The translations under genes were made by a program, and so were the position numbers. Shown piece by piece: positions 42,567 through 52,273 of a DNA stretch of 64,000 bases. Within the stretch, counting starts at the first letter, position 1; each line of letters starts with the position of its first letter. Origin of the DNA: Deltaproteobacteria bacterium (lineage in GTDB: Bacteria; Myxococcota_C; UBA6777). The stretch covers positions 62,001-126,000 of the forward strand of contig SBHC01000052.1 in the NCBI GenBank assembly GCA_006226375.1, given 5' to 3'. The notes beneath the pieces were generated by a model that ran no database searches, was not told the DNA's origin, and saw nothing but the letters and a program-made list of their open reading frames with translations.

Positions 42567-44798
42567 CTATACCGCAGCCTGTTCCGTTGGATCGGAGCGG
42601 TTGTCTTCGATGAACAAGATCCGGATGACTTCTTCGGGGGTGGTGAGGCCCTGAGTCAGCAGGTACCGGCAGTAGTCTTTCATCAAGCTGAGGTGACCGC
42701 TTTGTAGCGCCATTTGGCGGAGCTGTGAGGTGTCGGCGCCTGCAGCGATAAGAGGTCGGAGGCTCTCATCGACGCGAAGCACTTCAAACGCACCCACCCG
42801 ACCACGAAAGCCCAGGTAGTTGCAATGCATACAGCCTTTGCCTTTGTAAAACTCAAAGTACTCAGGTGCATTTTCTTTTGGGAACAGGCCCAAGGGGACA
42901 ATCAAGTTGCGGTGGTACTTTGTTACTTCGCGACACCGTGAACACACACGACGAACCAGTCGCTGGCTGATCAAGCCTGTCACAGTGTTGGCCAGGAGGA
43001 ACGACTCAATCCCCATTTCACGCAAACGGACGAGCGTTCCGAGTGCGCTGTTGGCGTGAATCGTAGAGAGCACGAGGTGTCCAGTGAGAGCGGCTTCCAA
43101 AGCGGTGGCTGCTGTGACCGGGTCACGGGTCTCTCCCACAACAATGATGTCCGGATCTTGCCGAAGGAAGTGACGAATGGAGTTGGCGAAGGACACGTTG
43201 GCGAGGTCGTTGACCTGGACTTGAGCGATACGATCCACCGTGTATTCGATAGGATCCTCAATGGTGACAATGTTGACCTCGTCCTCGCGGCGGTGAAGCA
43301 GGGTGCTGTAAATGGTAGTGGTCTTTCCACTTCCTGTGGGACCTGCGACAAGCACGATGCCTTGGGGCTGTTCAATCATCCAGCGGACAGCCTGAAGCGT
43401 GGGCTCGTGCAAAATGAGACGTTCCAACTCGATCAAAATGCTGGTTGGGTCCAGAATCCGGAGGACCAGCTTTTCCCCGTAGTGTGTAGGGATCGTGGAG
43501 AGTCGAAAGTCGATGGGGCGGTTGTCATAAAACAGGCGAAGTCGGCCGTCTTGGGCCTGACGACGTTCGGCTATGTCCATGTGCCCGTGGATCTTGAGCC
43601 GCGAGACGATCGGGCCATGGAACCGCATATCGAGGGTTTCCGGGCGTTTCTTCAGCCGACCATCCACCCTGTAGCGGACGACCATTTCGTTTTCGCCAGG
43701 CTCGATGTGGATGTCACTTGCCATCAAGTCGAGGGCTTCCCCCACCAGCCGGTTGACCCACTGAATAACCATCTCTCCAGGGACTTGTTTGCCTCGCTTG
43801 TCGTGGGAGACGCGCTCCATGGTTTCTTCCACAGAGATGCTCTCGTACGTTTTCCTCTTGAGCGCGGAGAACCATTGGTCGTCGTAGGTCTTTCGGCCTT
43901 CCCGCCGGTCCAGGAGAGGAGAGACTGTTGTGCGGTAGTAGCGCTCAAAGCTCGCCTGATCCAGGGGAATGGGGTTCACTCGCTTTCCGTGGGCCAGCCG
44001 TTTGACATCATCCACTGCGTAGAGGTTGTTCATATCGACGAAGCCGACCGCCAACACACCGCTTCGCTCCATCAACGGAAGGACCTTGTGGTTGTTGATG
44101 ACGTGGCGTGGAAACATGTTGAGGAGAGACTCGTCCAACCGAAGACGTGACAGATCCACCACAGGAATGGGTTGGAGACTTTGCTCACGGAACAAATGAC
44201 GAGCCATCCCGTCAGCAATCGTTTGTTGCAGGCGGGGGTAGGCCATCGACAGATCTTTCAATACCTCCCGGTCAATCGCATAAAATTGGGCGTCTGTGTG
44301 CGCTTTCACCGAGTAGTGGTGGGCATCCCCCAGCCATACAGAGGCCAAACTGATTTCATCACCAACGGTCCGTTCTGGGCCTCGGTAGTCCAGCCCATAT
44401 TCGGGCTCACGGTGTGTCGTTTGGATGTCGCCTTCTGCCACAAACAGAAGTTGTTCGGCAATTTCTCCCTGGCGTACCACAGAGTCTCCTGCTGAGAAAC
44501 GCAACAGCTTCAGGTGGCGCGACACCGGCTCCAAGATCGATTCGGGCAACTGACCACAAAGTTGAGAGGCTTGGAGAATGTTAAGGGGAGTGTGTGCCTC
44601 GTCGAAAACCTCGATCTCTGTTGAGCCAAGGATGACATCTTCGATCAGCTCTTCTTCAGGGCTTGTCACATCGGGCCATGCTGCCTCTTCTTCGACAGGT
44701 TCCTGCTCTTGTGGCTGAGGCTCAGCCTGTTCTGTGGGAGATTGTTCACTGGGAGTTGCGTCCTCAGATGGGTTCCCAAACGGCTTGAATTCGGCCAC
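42567..44798 (-). CDS. Type II/IV secretion ATPase (PilB/GspE-like) with cyclic-nucleotide-binding domain
   Basis: 743 residues. An acidic Pro/Gln/Glu N-terminus (1-65) is followed by a cNMP-binding jelly roll (about 85-200), an MshEN-like domain (about 215-300), and the GspE core: Walker A GPTGSGKTT, Asp box IVTIEDPIEYTVD, Walker B DPDIIVVGETRD, His box LSTIHANSA. Two CxxC pairs (CSRC, CMHC) form the zinc site. Such ATPases power type IV pili or type II secretion. The cNMP part suggests nucleotide second-messenger control, in addition to the common c-di-GMP control through MshEN. No other pilus gene is next to it. Confidence 0.93.
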   Translation of the reverse strand: MAEFKPFGNPSEDATPSEQSPTEQAEPQPQEQEPVEEEAAWPDVTSPEEELIEDVILGSTEIEVFDEAHTPLNILQASQLCGQLPESILEPVSRHLKLLRFSAGDSVVRQGEIAEQLLFVAEGDIQTTHREPEYGLDYRGPERTVGDEISLASVWLGDAHHYSVKAHTDAQFYAIDREVLKDLSMAYPRLQQTIADGMARHLFREQSLQPIPVVDLSRLRLDESLLNMFPRHVINNHKVLPLMERSGVLAVGFVDMNNLYAVDDVKRLAHGKRVNPIPLDQASFERYYRTTVSPLLDRREGRKTYDDQWFSALKRKTYESISVEETMERVSHDKRGKQVPGEMVIQWVNRLVGEALDLMASDIHIEPGENEMVVRYRVDGRLKKRPETLDMRFHGPIVSRLKIHGHMDIAERRQAQDGRLRLFYDNRPIDFRLSTIPTHYGEKLVLRILDPTSILIELERLILHEPTLQAVRWMIEQPQGIVLVAGPTGSGKTTTIYSTLLHRREDEVNIVTIEDPIEYTVDRIAQVQVNDLANVSFANSIRHFLRQDPDIIVVGETRDPVTAATALEAALTGHLVLSTIHANSALGTLVRLREMGIESFLLANTVTGLISQRLVRRVCSRCREVTKYHRNLIVPLGLFPKENAPEYFEFYKGKGCMHCNYLGFRGRVGAFEVLRVDESLRPLIAAGADTSQLRQMALQSGHLSLMKDYCRYLLTQGLTTPEEVIRILFIEDNRSDPTEQAAV

Positions 44799-45050
44799 GA
44801 CTCTCTCCCGTTCGTTTGGTGTTTTCTCTGTTTTCGATGAACACAGTCTTTGTTTCTATGCTGGCCCAAAGGGACCTTCACTGTGAGGGAAGAACGTGAG
44901 GTTGACAAGGGGGGTGTTGTCAGGAGGGAGTGGGTTCGTTATCGTTCGTTCCTGGAAGACTTGTGTTGTCCTTTCCGACAATGGGAGAGAGGGGAACGCA
45001 TCCAACAAGCTTCCATCTTTCTCAGGCCTTTCTTGCAAAGGAGAACTCTT

Positions 45051-46031
45051 GTGTCGCTGAAGTTACCAACTTGGGAAGATATACAGGCTGCAGCAAAACG
45101 AATTCAGCCGTTTGCTCACCGAACGCCTGTTTTGACGAGTTCCTTGGTCAATGAGAGAGTGGGCGCTTCTGTCTTCTTCAAGTGTGAGAATTTCCAAAAG
45201 GTGGGGGCTTTCAAGTTTCGTGGGGCAACCAACGCGGTGCAGTTGTTGTCGGAGGAGGAATGTCAGTTTGGTGTGGCGACCCATTCTTCCGGCAACCACG
45301 CTGCGGCTCTGGCATTGGCTGCGAAGATGCGAGGCATTCCAGCCTATGTGGTGATGCCTGACAACGCGCCTGAAGTGAAGAAGCGAGCCGTCGCAGATTA
45401 CGGCGCGAACATCACGTTTTGTGAGCCGACATTGGAAGCTCGGGAAACCACGCTGGCACAAGTTCGTGAAGAGACAGGCGCCCGTGAGATCCATCCCTAT
45501 CACCCGCTTCCTATCATCGCTGGGCAAGGTACGGCTGCCGTTGAGCTGCTCGAAGAGGTTCCTGACCTGGATATGGTGTTGTCACCCATTGGTGGTGGAG
45601 GGTTGATGAGTGGCACAGGTTTGGCGGTGAAGTCGCTTCATCCGTCCGTTCGTGTGGTGGGTGTCGAACCGCAAGGTGCAGACGATGCATACCGGTCTTT
45701 TGCAAGCGGCCAGTTTGTCCCTTCCATTGGGCCCAATACCATCGCCGATGGTTTGCTGACGTCCATGAGCCCCCGCACCTGGAAGATGATCCAAATCTAT
45801 GTTGATGAGGTGGTTACGGTCTCGGAAGACGCGATCGTAGAGGCCATGCGGTTGGTCTGGGAGCGGATGAAAATCATCATCGAGCCGTCATCGGCGGTCA
45901 CTTTGGCTGCCTTGATGACAGGTGCTGTGTCCGCGGAAGGTAAGAAGGTTGGTTTGATGGTCAGCGGTGGAAACGTGGACCTCGCTCGGCTTCCTTGGGT
46001 CTGTCACAACTGCCCCACTCTTGGGAGTTAA
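45051..46031 (+). CDS. Serine racemase/threonine dehydratase-family PLP enzyme
   Basis: 326 residues from GTG 45051 with AAGGAG at 45038-45043; the frame extends to 44850 but the earlier part has no family match. Fold-type II PLP enzyme: Lys55 in VGAFKFRGATNAV binds the cofactor, THSSGNHAAALALAA binds substrate, PIGGGGLMSGTG holds the phosphate. No C-terminal ACT domain, so it is the short catabolic form (threonine or serine dehydratase, or serine racemase). The two cannot be told apart by eye. Convergent with the hydrolase gene (11 bases apart). Confidence 0.9.
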   Translation: MSLKLPTWEDIQAAAKRIQPFAHRTPVLTSSLVNERVGASVFFKCENFQKVGAFKFRGATNAVQLLSEEECQFGVATHSSGNHAAALALAAKMRGIPAYVVMPDNAPEVKKRAVADYGANITFCEPTLEARETTLAQVREETGAREIHPYHPLPIIAGQGTAAVELLEEVPDLDMVLSPIGGGGLMSGTGLAVKSLHPSVRVVGVEPQGADDAYRSFASGQFVPSIGPNTIADGLLTSMSPRTWKMIQIYVDEVVTVSEDAIVEAMRLVWERMKIIIEPSSAVTLAALMTGAVSAEGKKVGLMVSGGNVDLARLPWVCHNCPTLGS

Positions 46032-46042
46032 GGGTGGCTCTG

Positions 46043-46849
46043 TTAGGAAGCGAGCAGGAAGTCACGGATCGCTTGATGGGCGCTGAGGTCTTCCATCAAG
46101 AAGAGGTGCCCCCCTTCAAAGAAGTCGAGCTGGGCCTGAGGGATTTGTTGGTGGATGGCGTGGATGTTTTCGGCAGGAACAGCGCCGTCGTACGTGCCGC
46201 CGCATACATAGACAGGCATGAAGAGCTGGGGCAGCCGATGGTAGGTGTTGTGGTCTCGTCGGGCTTCCAGTTGTCTTTGCTTGCCTACCTCGTGGCCGGG
46301 GTCCTCTGCGCCCACAGAGAGGCGGCTTACCATGCGTTCGACTTTTCGCTCCCAGAATCGAGAGTTGTGCTGGATCCATTCGTCTGTGATGCGAGTGTCA
46401 AAGATTCGGAGCAAACGTCGGACATGGTCTTCGAGTGGTTCATCGGGGAGGTTGTGGATTGGAAACGAGGGGCCGCCGTCGCCACCGCTTGAGGTACAGG
46501 CGAGCACAAGTCTTTCGATCTCTTCGGGGTATCGCAGGGCGTACTCTTGGGCGATCATTCCACCAAACGAAATCCCCAAAACATGGACGGTGTCCCAGCC
46601 CAGGTATTCGAGGAGGGCGTGGGTATCCTCGGCGTAATCTTCCATGGAGTAGGGCTGATCGGGCTTGTCTGTTTGTCCCATTCCCCGTGGGTCAAACTGG
46701 AGTATCTCGAACTCCTTGGCCACAGGGCTTTGAAAAAAGGACCCTGGCTGACGTAGGTCGCTACCGGTCCCAGGTATAACCAGAAGACGTGGTCCTTTCC
46801 CCTGAATTTCGTAGTACATTTGGATGTCGCGGACAGGGGCGAACGGCAT
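46043..46849 (-). CDS. Alpha/beta-fold hydrolase
   Basis: 268 residues. Nucleophile elbow VHVLGISFGGMIAQEYA (Ser), oxyanion region LLVIPGTGSDLRQPG, C-terminal His in FFEGGHLFLMEDLSAH, and a typical acid residue before it. It resembles the family of epoxide hydrolase/3-oxoadipate enol-lactonase-like enzymes, but the substrate cannot be stated. Single gene, facing the racemase/dehydratase gene. Confidence 0.88.
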   Translation of the reverse strand: MPFAPVRDIQMYYEIQGKGPRLLVIPGTGSDLRQPGSFFQSPVAKEFEILQFDPRGMGQTDKPDQPYSMEDYAEDTHALLEYLGWDTVHVLGISFGGMIAQEYALRYPEEIERLVLACTSSGGDGGPSFPIHNLPDEPLEDHVRRLLRIFDTRITDEWIQHNSRFWERKVERMVSRLSVGAEDPGHEVGKQRQLEARRDHNTYHRLPQLFMPVYVCGGTYDGAVPAENIHAIHQQIPQAQLDFFEGGHLFLMEDLSAHQAIRDFLLAS

Positions 46850-47033
46850 CGGCTGTCTCCATCCTTGACCGGAGAAGAGGGGCTAGGGAAGCCTCTCTGC
46901 TTGACGAGATCGACGGCTTCCCCTACAAAACGGGCAATCTTTGCGAGAAGGTACACGGCAAAACAGGGCTTTGGAAACGACCTGTGTCATGTCAACAAAC
47001 CCCTACCTTCTGCAAGCAGGAAGGAAGTAGCAC

Positions 47034-48581
47034 ATGGTTGAGAACAACACAATGGAGCCACCTGCCAAGGATTGGTTGGACAAGGCTCACGAGTTTTTTC
47101 GTTTGTCTGTGTTGGATGGAGCGGCTTTAGTCTCCGTCACCACGTTTATTTTGTTTTATCATTACCAGTTCCAGTCGGCTCATATCCCTGGAACTGATGG
47201 TTTTTACCACATCAAGTACGCGTATATGATGCGGATCGAAGGGTTCCTCAGCAACTTTCGCTGGGCAACCTTGAGCCTGTGGTACGAAACTTTCTATGAC
47301 AAAGAACTACTCTACCATGTGTATTTGATACCGTTCACCTATTTTAAGGACCTGGAGTATGGAGCGAAGCTTGGGACTACCGTGCTTGGGACCTTTAGCA
47401 TCACAAGCTTCTACCTGATTCTCCGGTTTAACAAGATTCGGTTTGCTGAGATCTGGTGGTTGCTGTTGATCTTCTCCGGCGGCTACTTTCTGTATCGCAA
47501 CAACGTGCCTCGTCCTCAGGTGCTCTCTATTGTCCTGGCGTTGTGGACCATTCACTTTGTGATCAATCGCATGCGGGTCTCTCTGTTTGTGATAAGTGTC
47601 ATCTATACCTTTAGCTACACAGCCTACTTTCTGCCGTTTGTGTTTGCTTGCATTATGGCGGGCTATCTGCTTGTGTTTGAACGAGAGCTGGAGTGGAAGA
47701 CTCCTCTTACTGCTCTCGTGGGGATGTTGGTCGCGATGCTCTGTCATCCCTACTTCCCGAACAACATCATCTATTTGTACCTGCAGAACTTCTATGTCTT
47801 GTGGCAGGCAAGCCAGGGCGGTGGGATCGATTTGCGGATGGGTGGTGAGTTTGGTCCGATGACCACTCGCAAACTGCTCGAAGTCAACACCTCTGTCATT
47901 TTGCCTTATGCTGCGGCCTTTTTCTTTGCCTTGCTTCGGCCTGTGCGGATCAACAAGCAAACCAAGACGCTGTTTTTTCTCTCCCTTGCTTTGATTGTAC
48001 TGACCCTTCACACCAAGCGGTTTGCTGAGTATTCCGTGCCGGTTACGTTGATGTTCTGCGCGTTTTACTTCCATCATCACATCGCAGAGTTGGATGTGGT
48101 CACTCACCTCCGAGAGTCCTTGGGACGGACCTTGCTTGTGGTTGGCATTGGTGTCGCGATTCTTACGGTGTTGGGGGTTCGATCGTATCGCGATGTGGCG
48201 CCGCTGTTTCGGGTCTCCGAGACGAGCTACAAAGGCTCCGCGCTTTACCTGAAGAAGTATGCGCCCAAAGGTGAGGTGGTGTTCACCTGTGACTGGGATG
48301 ATGCACCTGCGTTGTTCTTCTACAACCACAAGAATCGCTACATTGTGTTTCTTGACCCCAACTTCATGTACTTCTGGAAACCTCAGGTTTGGCACAAGTG
48401 GAACGATGTCTCCTTTGGTCACTTTGGAAAGAAGACCTACAAGATTCTGAAGGAAGACTTCAAGGTTAACTATGGTGCCTGTACATCAGACTTTTGGAAG
48501 CTGCGCAACTTGATTAAGCGCCACCCCAAGATGAAGATTGTGTACAGCGATCGAGGTGGATACGTCTTCAAAGTCAACTGA
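47034..48581 (+). CDS. GT-C-type polytopic membrane glycosyltransferase-like protein
   Basis: 515 residues, ribosome site AAGGAAG. About ten membrane helices, with the first extracytoplasmic loop reading HIPGTDGFYHIKYAYMMR; a D-x-YH motif at that place is the hallmark of GT-C oligosaccharyl- or lipid-linked glycosyltransferases (STT3/AglB, ArnT types). A soluble C-terminal part (about 390-515) is typical too. The sugar donor would be polyprenyl-linked. Function is inference from topology and one motif. Followed by a secreted protein on the same strand after 126 bases. Confidence 0.6.
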   Translation: MVENNTMEPPAKDWLDKAHEFFRLSVLDGAALVSVTTFILFYHYQFQSAHIPGTDGFYHIKYAYMMRIEGFLSNFRWATLSLWYETFYDKELLYHVYLIPFTYFKDLEYGAKLGTTVLGTFSITSFYLILRFNKIRFAEIWWLLLIFSGGYFLYRNNVPRPQVLSIVLALWTIHFVINRMRVSLFVISVIYTFSYTAYFLPFVFACIMAGYLLVFERELEWKTPLTALVGMLVAMLCHPYFPNNIIYLYLQNFYVLWQASQGGGIDLRMGGEFGPMTTRKLLEVNTSVILPYAAAFFFALLRPVRINKQTKTLFFLSLALIVLTLHTKRFAEYSVPVTLMFCAFYFHHHIAELDVVTHLRESLGRTLLVVGIGVAILTVLGVRSYRDVAPLFRVSETSYKGSALYLKKYAPKGEVVFTCDWDDAPALFFYNHKNRYIVFLDPNFMYFWKPQVWHKWNDVSFGHFGKKTYKILKEDFKVNYGACTSDFWKLRNLIKRHPKMKIVYSDRGGYVFKVN

Positions 48582-48707
48582 ACCTCTCTCAACTTTCTCT
48601 CCCTCCTTTGAATCAAAACTCTGCGACAAGCGTTACCAACCTACGTCTGTTATCTTGCATTCAATGTTATGTTTCATTTCCCTGTCACAATAGAGTGGAG
48701 ATTGGAT

Positions 48708-50543
48708 ATGCGAGGTTCGCGAAGCGGTAGGTGTGTAGGTAATTTCTTACAGTTTGGGGTGCTTTGGGCTGCGTTGTTGTGGAGTGGTGCAGGAGCATCA
48801 GCACAAACCAAGCAGCATCCTCTGGCCGACGTCTTTCCTCAGCGCACCTTAATGGCTGTCGTTGCAGAGCAAGCAGGAAGAGGGTTGCAGCGCTTGAGCG
48901 GCTCCTTGGCTTCGGGGGTTGCTGGGATCTGGGGCACCCAACAAACCCAGGAGTTTGAGAACAACCTTCGACGTGATCTCGCTTTCTCACAGCCTCCTTC
49001 GTCGTGGTCGCAGTGGCTCTCTGCCATGGGAGTGGACCCCCAGAAACCTGCAGGCGTAGGCTTGCTGTATTCGACATTGATGCGAACCGCAGGACCTCTC
49101 TTGGTCATGGAGATGGACCAGCCTGCTCTGCTGCACAAAGTCCTTCGCGGTGATACTGGCAGGTTGTTGATGCAGCCTTTTTGGAGGGCTTGTCACAGGC
49201 GTATGTTGTACTACGCGCGCCGTTATTTAGGGCGTCGTGGCATGCTATCCCGAGCGGTTACGTTTCGGCGCTTGCACCGGTCTTATTCTGGAGGCTCTTT
49301 CTTTCGGTGGTGTCGTTTGATGCGTCCTTGCAAGGTGAGCAAAGGGAAGCTTGTTTGCCGTTCTGGGCAGCGCTGGTTGCGACCCAAAGCCTGGCTCCCG
49401 CTGCATTGGAAGTCGATGTCATGGCGGGTCTCCAAGCAACGCGACTGGAAGACCTTTGGCTCGGAGCAGCAAGGATTCTTTTATGCGATTTGGAAGGATA
49501 AGTATGTGGTTGTTTCGTCGCATACGTACTTTCTCAACTCTGCCATTCGGGATAACTCGTTGCGGATGCCGCTGGGACAGACCGTGTTTTTTCAGAACGG
49601 TGGAAGGGTACAAACGTATGTCTCGCACCTTCGGGTTCGGATGGCGATGCGAGCGATGGCCAGTCTGCCAAAGCCAAAGCGTATGCCAGCGTTCCAGATG
49701 TGGCCGTCTTGGGCTCTGACTTGGTTGGCCCGGGCGCAAGCCGGTCTGGTGGTCACACGCGCTGCTTTGCTCCATTCGTCGAAAGGTCTGCGCTGGGTCG
49801 GGCAGGTGTTCCTGACACGAAACAGTCCGTTTCATGGCGTCTTTCGCACGGAGGCTAAGCCTCTTGATGACGGAGTGGGTTGGGTTCCTGAACAGGCCAA
49901 GTGGGTGCTCATGCATCGCGCCTTAAGGTCTTTTGTTTCGGCGATGCTGCCGGTGCGTCGATCGTTCTCGGCGCGCGGGATGGTGATGTACTCGCTTCTG
50001 TCCTTGCTTGGAAAGCAAATGAGCCTTTCGATTCTGCCAGGCCGACGAGGACCCTTTCGACTGTTGGTTCAACTCGACATTACCAACGCCTTTATGTTCC
50101 GTCGGTTGTTTTCGCAGGCTCACCGTGTCTTTCCTGGGATGGCAGGGGGGCTGCAAACGACAACCTACCGGGGATATACGATCAAAAAGAAGCTCGCAGG
50201 GAAGGGCGGTACAAGTGTCTCCATGATGCTGTACCAGAAGCGCCTGGTCGTGGGGCTTGAACCGGGAGAGCGAGACAGCACGTTGCTGCAAACGATGCTG
50301 GATTGGGTGGTGTACCAACCCCACTCTCTCTTGGAGAAGAAACCCATTCAGCGAGCGCTTCAGACCATGGGTGTGGGGCAAGCCATTCTCTACGCTAAGA
50401 AACGACATGCCTCTTCTGCTACATCCCGTCCAAGCTCTCAACCTTTTGCGAACTTGTCCGCGTTCTTAGGGGGCATTCAGTTTCTTCCCAGTGACGCCAA
50501 AAAACCATCCTCGTACAAGTTTCAAATCCGAGTGACAGAATAA
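48708..50543 (+). CDS. Secreted protein of unknown function (DUF3352-like layout)
   Basis: 611 residues from ATG 48708 (GTGGAG before it). Signal peptide LQFGVLWAALLWSGAGASAQ. The body resembles proteins of the DUF3352 kind, with blocks such as ADVFPQRTLMAVVAEQAG, GDTGRLLMQPFWRAC and later QMSLSILPGRRGPFRLLVQL, TTYRGYTIKKKLAG. No catalytic motif. Probably periplasmic. It lies downstream of the GT-C gene in the same direction. Confidence 0.7.
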   Translation: MRGSRSGRCVGNFLQFGVLWAALLWSGAGASAQTKQHPLADVFPQRTLMAVVAEQAGRGLQRLSGSLASGVAGIWGTQQTQEFENNLRRDLAFSQPPSSWSQWLSAMGVDPQKPAGVGLLYSTLMRTAGPLLVMEMDQPALLHKVLRGDTGRLLMQPFWRACHRRMLYYARRYLGRRGMLSRAVTFRRLHRSYSGGSFFRWCRLMRPCKVSKGKLVCRSGQRWLRPKAWLPLHWKSMSWRVSKQRDWKTFGSEQQGFFYAIWKDKYVVVSSHTYFLNSAIRDNSLRMPLGQTVFFQNGGRVQTYVSHLRVRMAMRAMASLPKPKRMPAFQMWPSWALTWLARAQAGLVVTRAALLHSSKGLRWVGQVFLTRNSPFHGVFRTEAKPLDDGVGWVPEQAKWVLMHRALRSFVSAMLPVRRSFSARGMVMYSLLSLLGKQMSLSILPGRRGPFRLLVQLDITNAFMFRRLFSQAHRVFPGMAGGLQTTTYRGYTIKKKLAGKGGTSVSMMLYQKRLVVGLEPGERDSTLLQTMLDWVVYQPHSLLEKKPIQRALQTMGVGQAILYAKKRHASSATSRPSSQPFANLSAFLGGIQFLPSDAKKPSSYKFQIRVTE

Positions 50544-50584
50544 TTCGATTGTCCGAAAGGTGTGGTGTCGGAGAGTGGAAGGAG

Positions 50585-50601
50585 AGCCTCAGGGGGAGGC
50601 T
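50585..50601 (+). terminator. Weak hairpin after the secreted-protein gene
   Basis: AGCCTC (50585-50590), loop AGGGG, GAGGCT (50596-50601), followed by a loose pyrimidine stretch (CTCTTTACATTC) rather than a proper T run. It lies 42 bases after the stop of the gene ending at 50543. It may be a terminator or a processed hairpin. Confidence 0.3.
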
Positions 50602-50836
50602 GTCTCAACTCTTTACATTCATGGGGGTCTTCTCTCCAACATTAGGACCGAACGAACGATGAAAATGGCGAAGGATTTGGATAGCTTTGAGGGTGAAAAT
50701 GTGATAGTTATATGTATCTTATCTTTCACTCGTTTTTAGAGTGTTGTTGACGGACGATAGCGCTTGTAGGAGGTGGAGATAAAGTAGCTAGAGGGAATTG
50801 TATTTCGAGGGTCTTTTTTTCTGTCGAGAGGGAGCT

Positions 50837-52213
50837 ATGTCTCAATCCAAAATTATTGGCAATGTTTTGTCTGAAAACGACGAACATTCCGTAACAATCG
50901 AGGTTCGGCGAGTGTTGTCTCGCTTGTCTGGGGATGGCGCCGAATCTGCAAGCTTCAATGCAAACCCAAGAATAGCTTCAGATGTTGCTACAGACGAAGT
51001 CTTACACGAGCAAGTGATCATCCCCGACTCTACGGTGATCGCTTCTCCACAAGAAATAGGTGCAGACCGTTCTCAAGAGAGACAAGCTACGACTCCAAAC
51101 TCCCCTTTGATGGACACGATTCACTTGGGACCTGAAGACGTCGTCGCTCACGACAACGATGGCTCGTCTGCATCGGATGATAGGACGGTTCGGTGTATGC
51201 CTCCTCGTCCTGATGTGTTCTCTACGGTGTCCGAAGAAGAATTTGAAGTGTTGGTTCAAGAGATCTTGCGCGAGCAAGCCGCTGCATTGCGCGAGGAATC
51301 AAACTCTTTGAAAGCCAGCTCTTCTCCGGATGCAGCGCCAGAAGACGAAGCTTTTTCGCTACCAAATTCTTCGCTTCCACCCACCATTCAGTTGCCAAGG
51401 AAGGCTGTGCAAGCGATCGTTTTGGCTCGTGAAAATGGTCACTTTGTGGACGACCTTGACATCGCTTCTCTCTCCGATGAAGCTGCGGCGACGTTGCTGG
51501 CTCCGTACAGGAGAGAAGCTTTTAACTTGGACACCTTTCGCCCCACGTCTCGTCCTTCGCAAGACATAGGTACAGAGGCACTCGATTTGTTTGAAGTTAC
51601 CTCCTCTCGAAAGGACATTGCGGCGCTCGCAAAAGAAGCAGGGATCGACGAGAGAGACTTGATGGATGTGTGGGAAGCGGAGAGAAATGGGTACGAACCT
51701 GCGTACTCTTCCGAGTTCGAGACTCAGAACACAGCGTCATCTTTGGTTGACCCTACATTGGAGTTCCCTCCATCGGAGAGCCCAGTCAAGAAAAGTATCA
51801 TGCATACGTTGGAGGCTTTGCAGGAAGATATCACGTTGTCGGTTCCAAGTCTAAGGATCCCTGCGCTCTTTCCTTCTCTTGATCCTGCTCGGTCAACCTC
51901 GTTGGAGCAAGCTGTTCAGGAAGCTACCAAGCCACACCCCGTGCCGTTGGTTGTTGCCGCTCCGAAGGAAACTCCCATCGAAAGAAACCCCAATCGTTCC
52001 ATCGTTTTGGAGCCTTACATCTCCGACGAAGAAATGGAAGAGGTTCCTTTTCCAACCTATTCCGAAGAAGCACCCGAACATCCAACTTATCCCGAAGAAG
52101 CATCCGAACGGAACGCCGAGTCATTTTCGCCAACAGGTTTGTCTTTTGTTATGGCTTTGCTTTTGGCTTTTGCTATTGTCGGAGCTTTGGTCGCTACCTA
52201 TTTTCTTCGCTAG
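50837..52213 (+). CDS. Acidic tail-anchored protein of unknown function
   Basis: 458 residues from ATG 50837 (GAGGGAG). No N-terminal signal. The long acidic, Ser/Glu/Ala/Pro-rich body seems largely disordered with short repeats such as FPTYSEEAPEHPTYPEEASE. One C-terminal membrane helix (SFVMALLLAFAIVGALVATYF) leaves Arg at the end, so it is tail-anchored. Two helical blocks in the middle (VQAIVLARENGHFVDDLD; IAALAKEAGIDERDLMDVWE) may be protein-binding. It converges with a Ser/Thr kinase gene 61 bases away, and its many Ser/Thr residues could be kinase targets. This is inference. Confidence 0.75.
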   Translation: MSQSKIIGNVLSENDEHSVTIEVRRVLSRLSGDGAESASFNANPRIASDVATDEVLHEQVIIPDSTVIASPQEIGADRSQERQATTPNSPLMDTIHLGPEDVVAHDNDGSSASDDRTVRCMPPRPDVFSTVSEEEFEVLVQEILREQAAALREESNSLKASSSPDAAPEDEAFSLPNSSLPPTIQLPRKAVQAIVLARENGHFVDDLDIASLSDEAAATLLAPYRREAFNLDTFRPTSRPSQDIGTEALDLFEVTSSRKDIAALAKEAGIDERDLMDVWEAERNGYEPAYSSEFETQNTASSLVDPTLEFPPSESPVKKSIMHTLEALQEDITLSVPSLRIPALFPSLDPARSTSLEQAVQEATKPHPVPLVVAAPKETPIERNPNRSIVLEPYISDEEMEEVPFPTYSEEAPEHPTYPEEASERNAESFSPTGLSFVMALLLAFAIVGALVATYFLR

Positions 52214-52273
52214 AATATTGTAGTGAAGTGGAGAGCTCCGTCGGATGTTTCGAGGCTTTGTTGGTTGTCTGAT

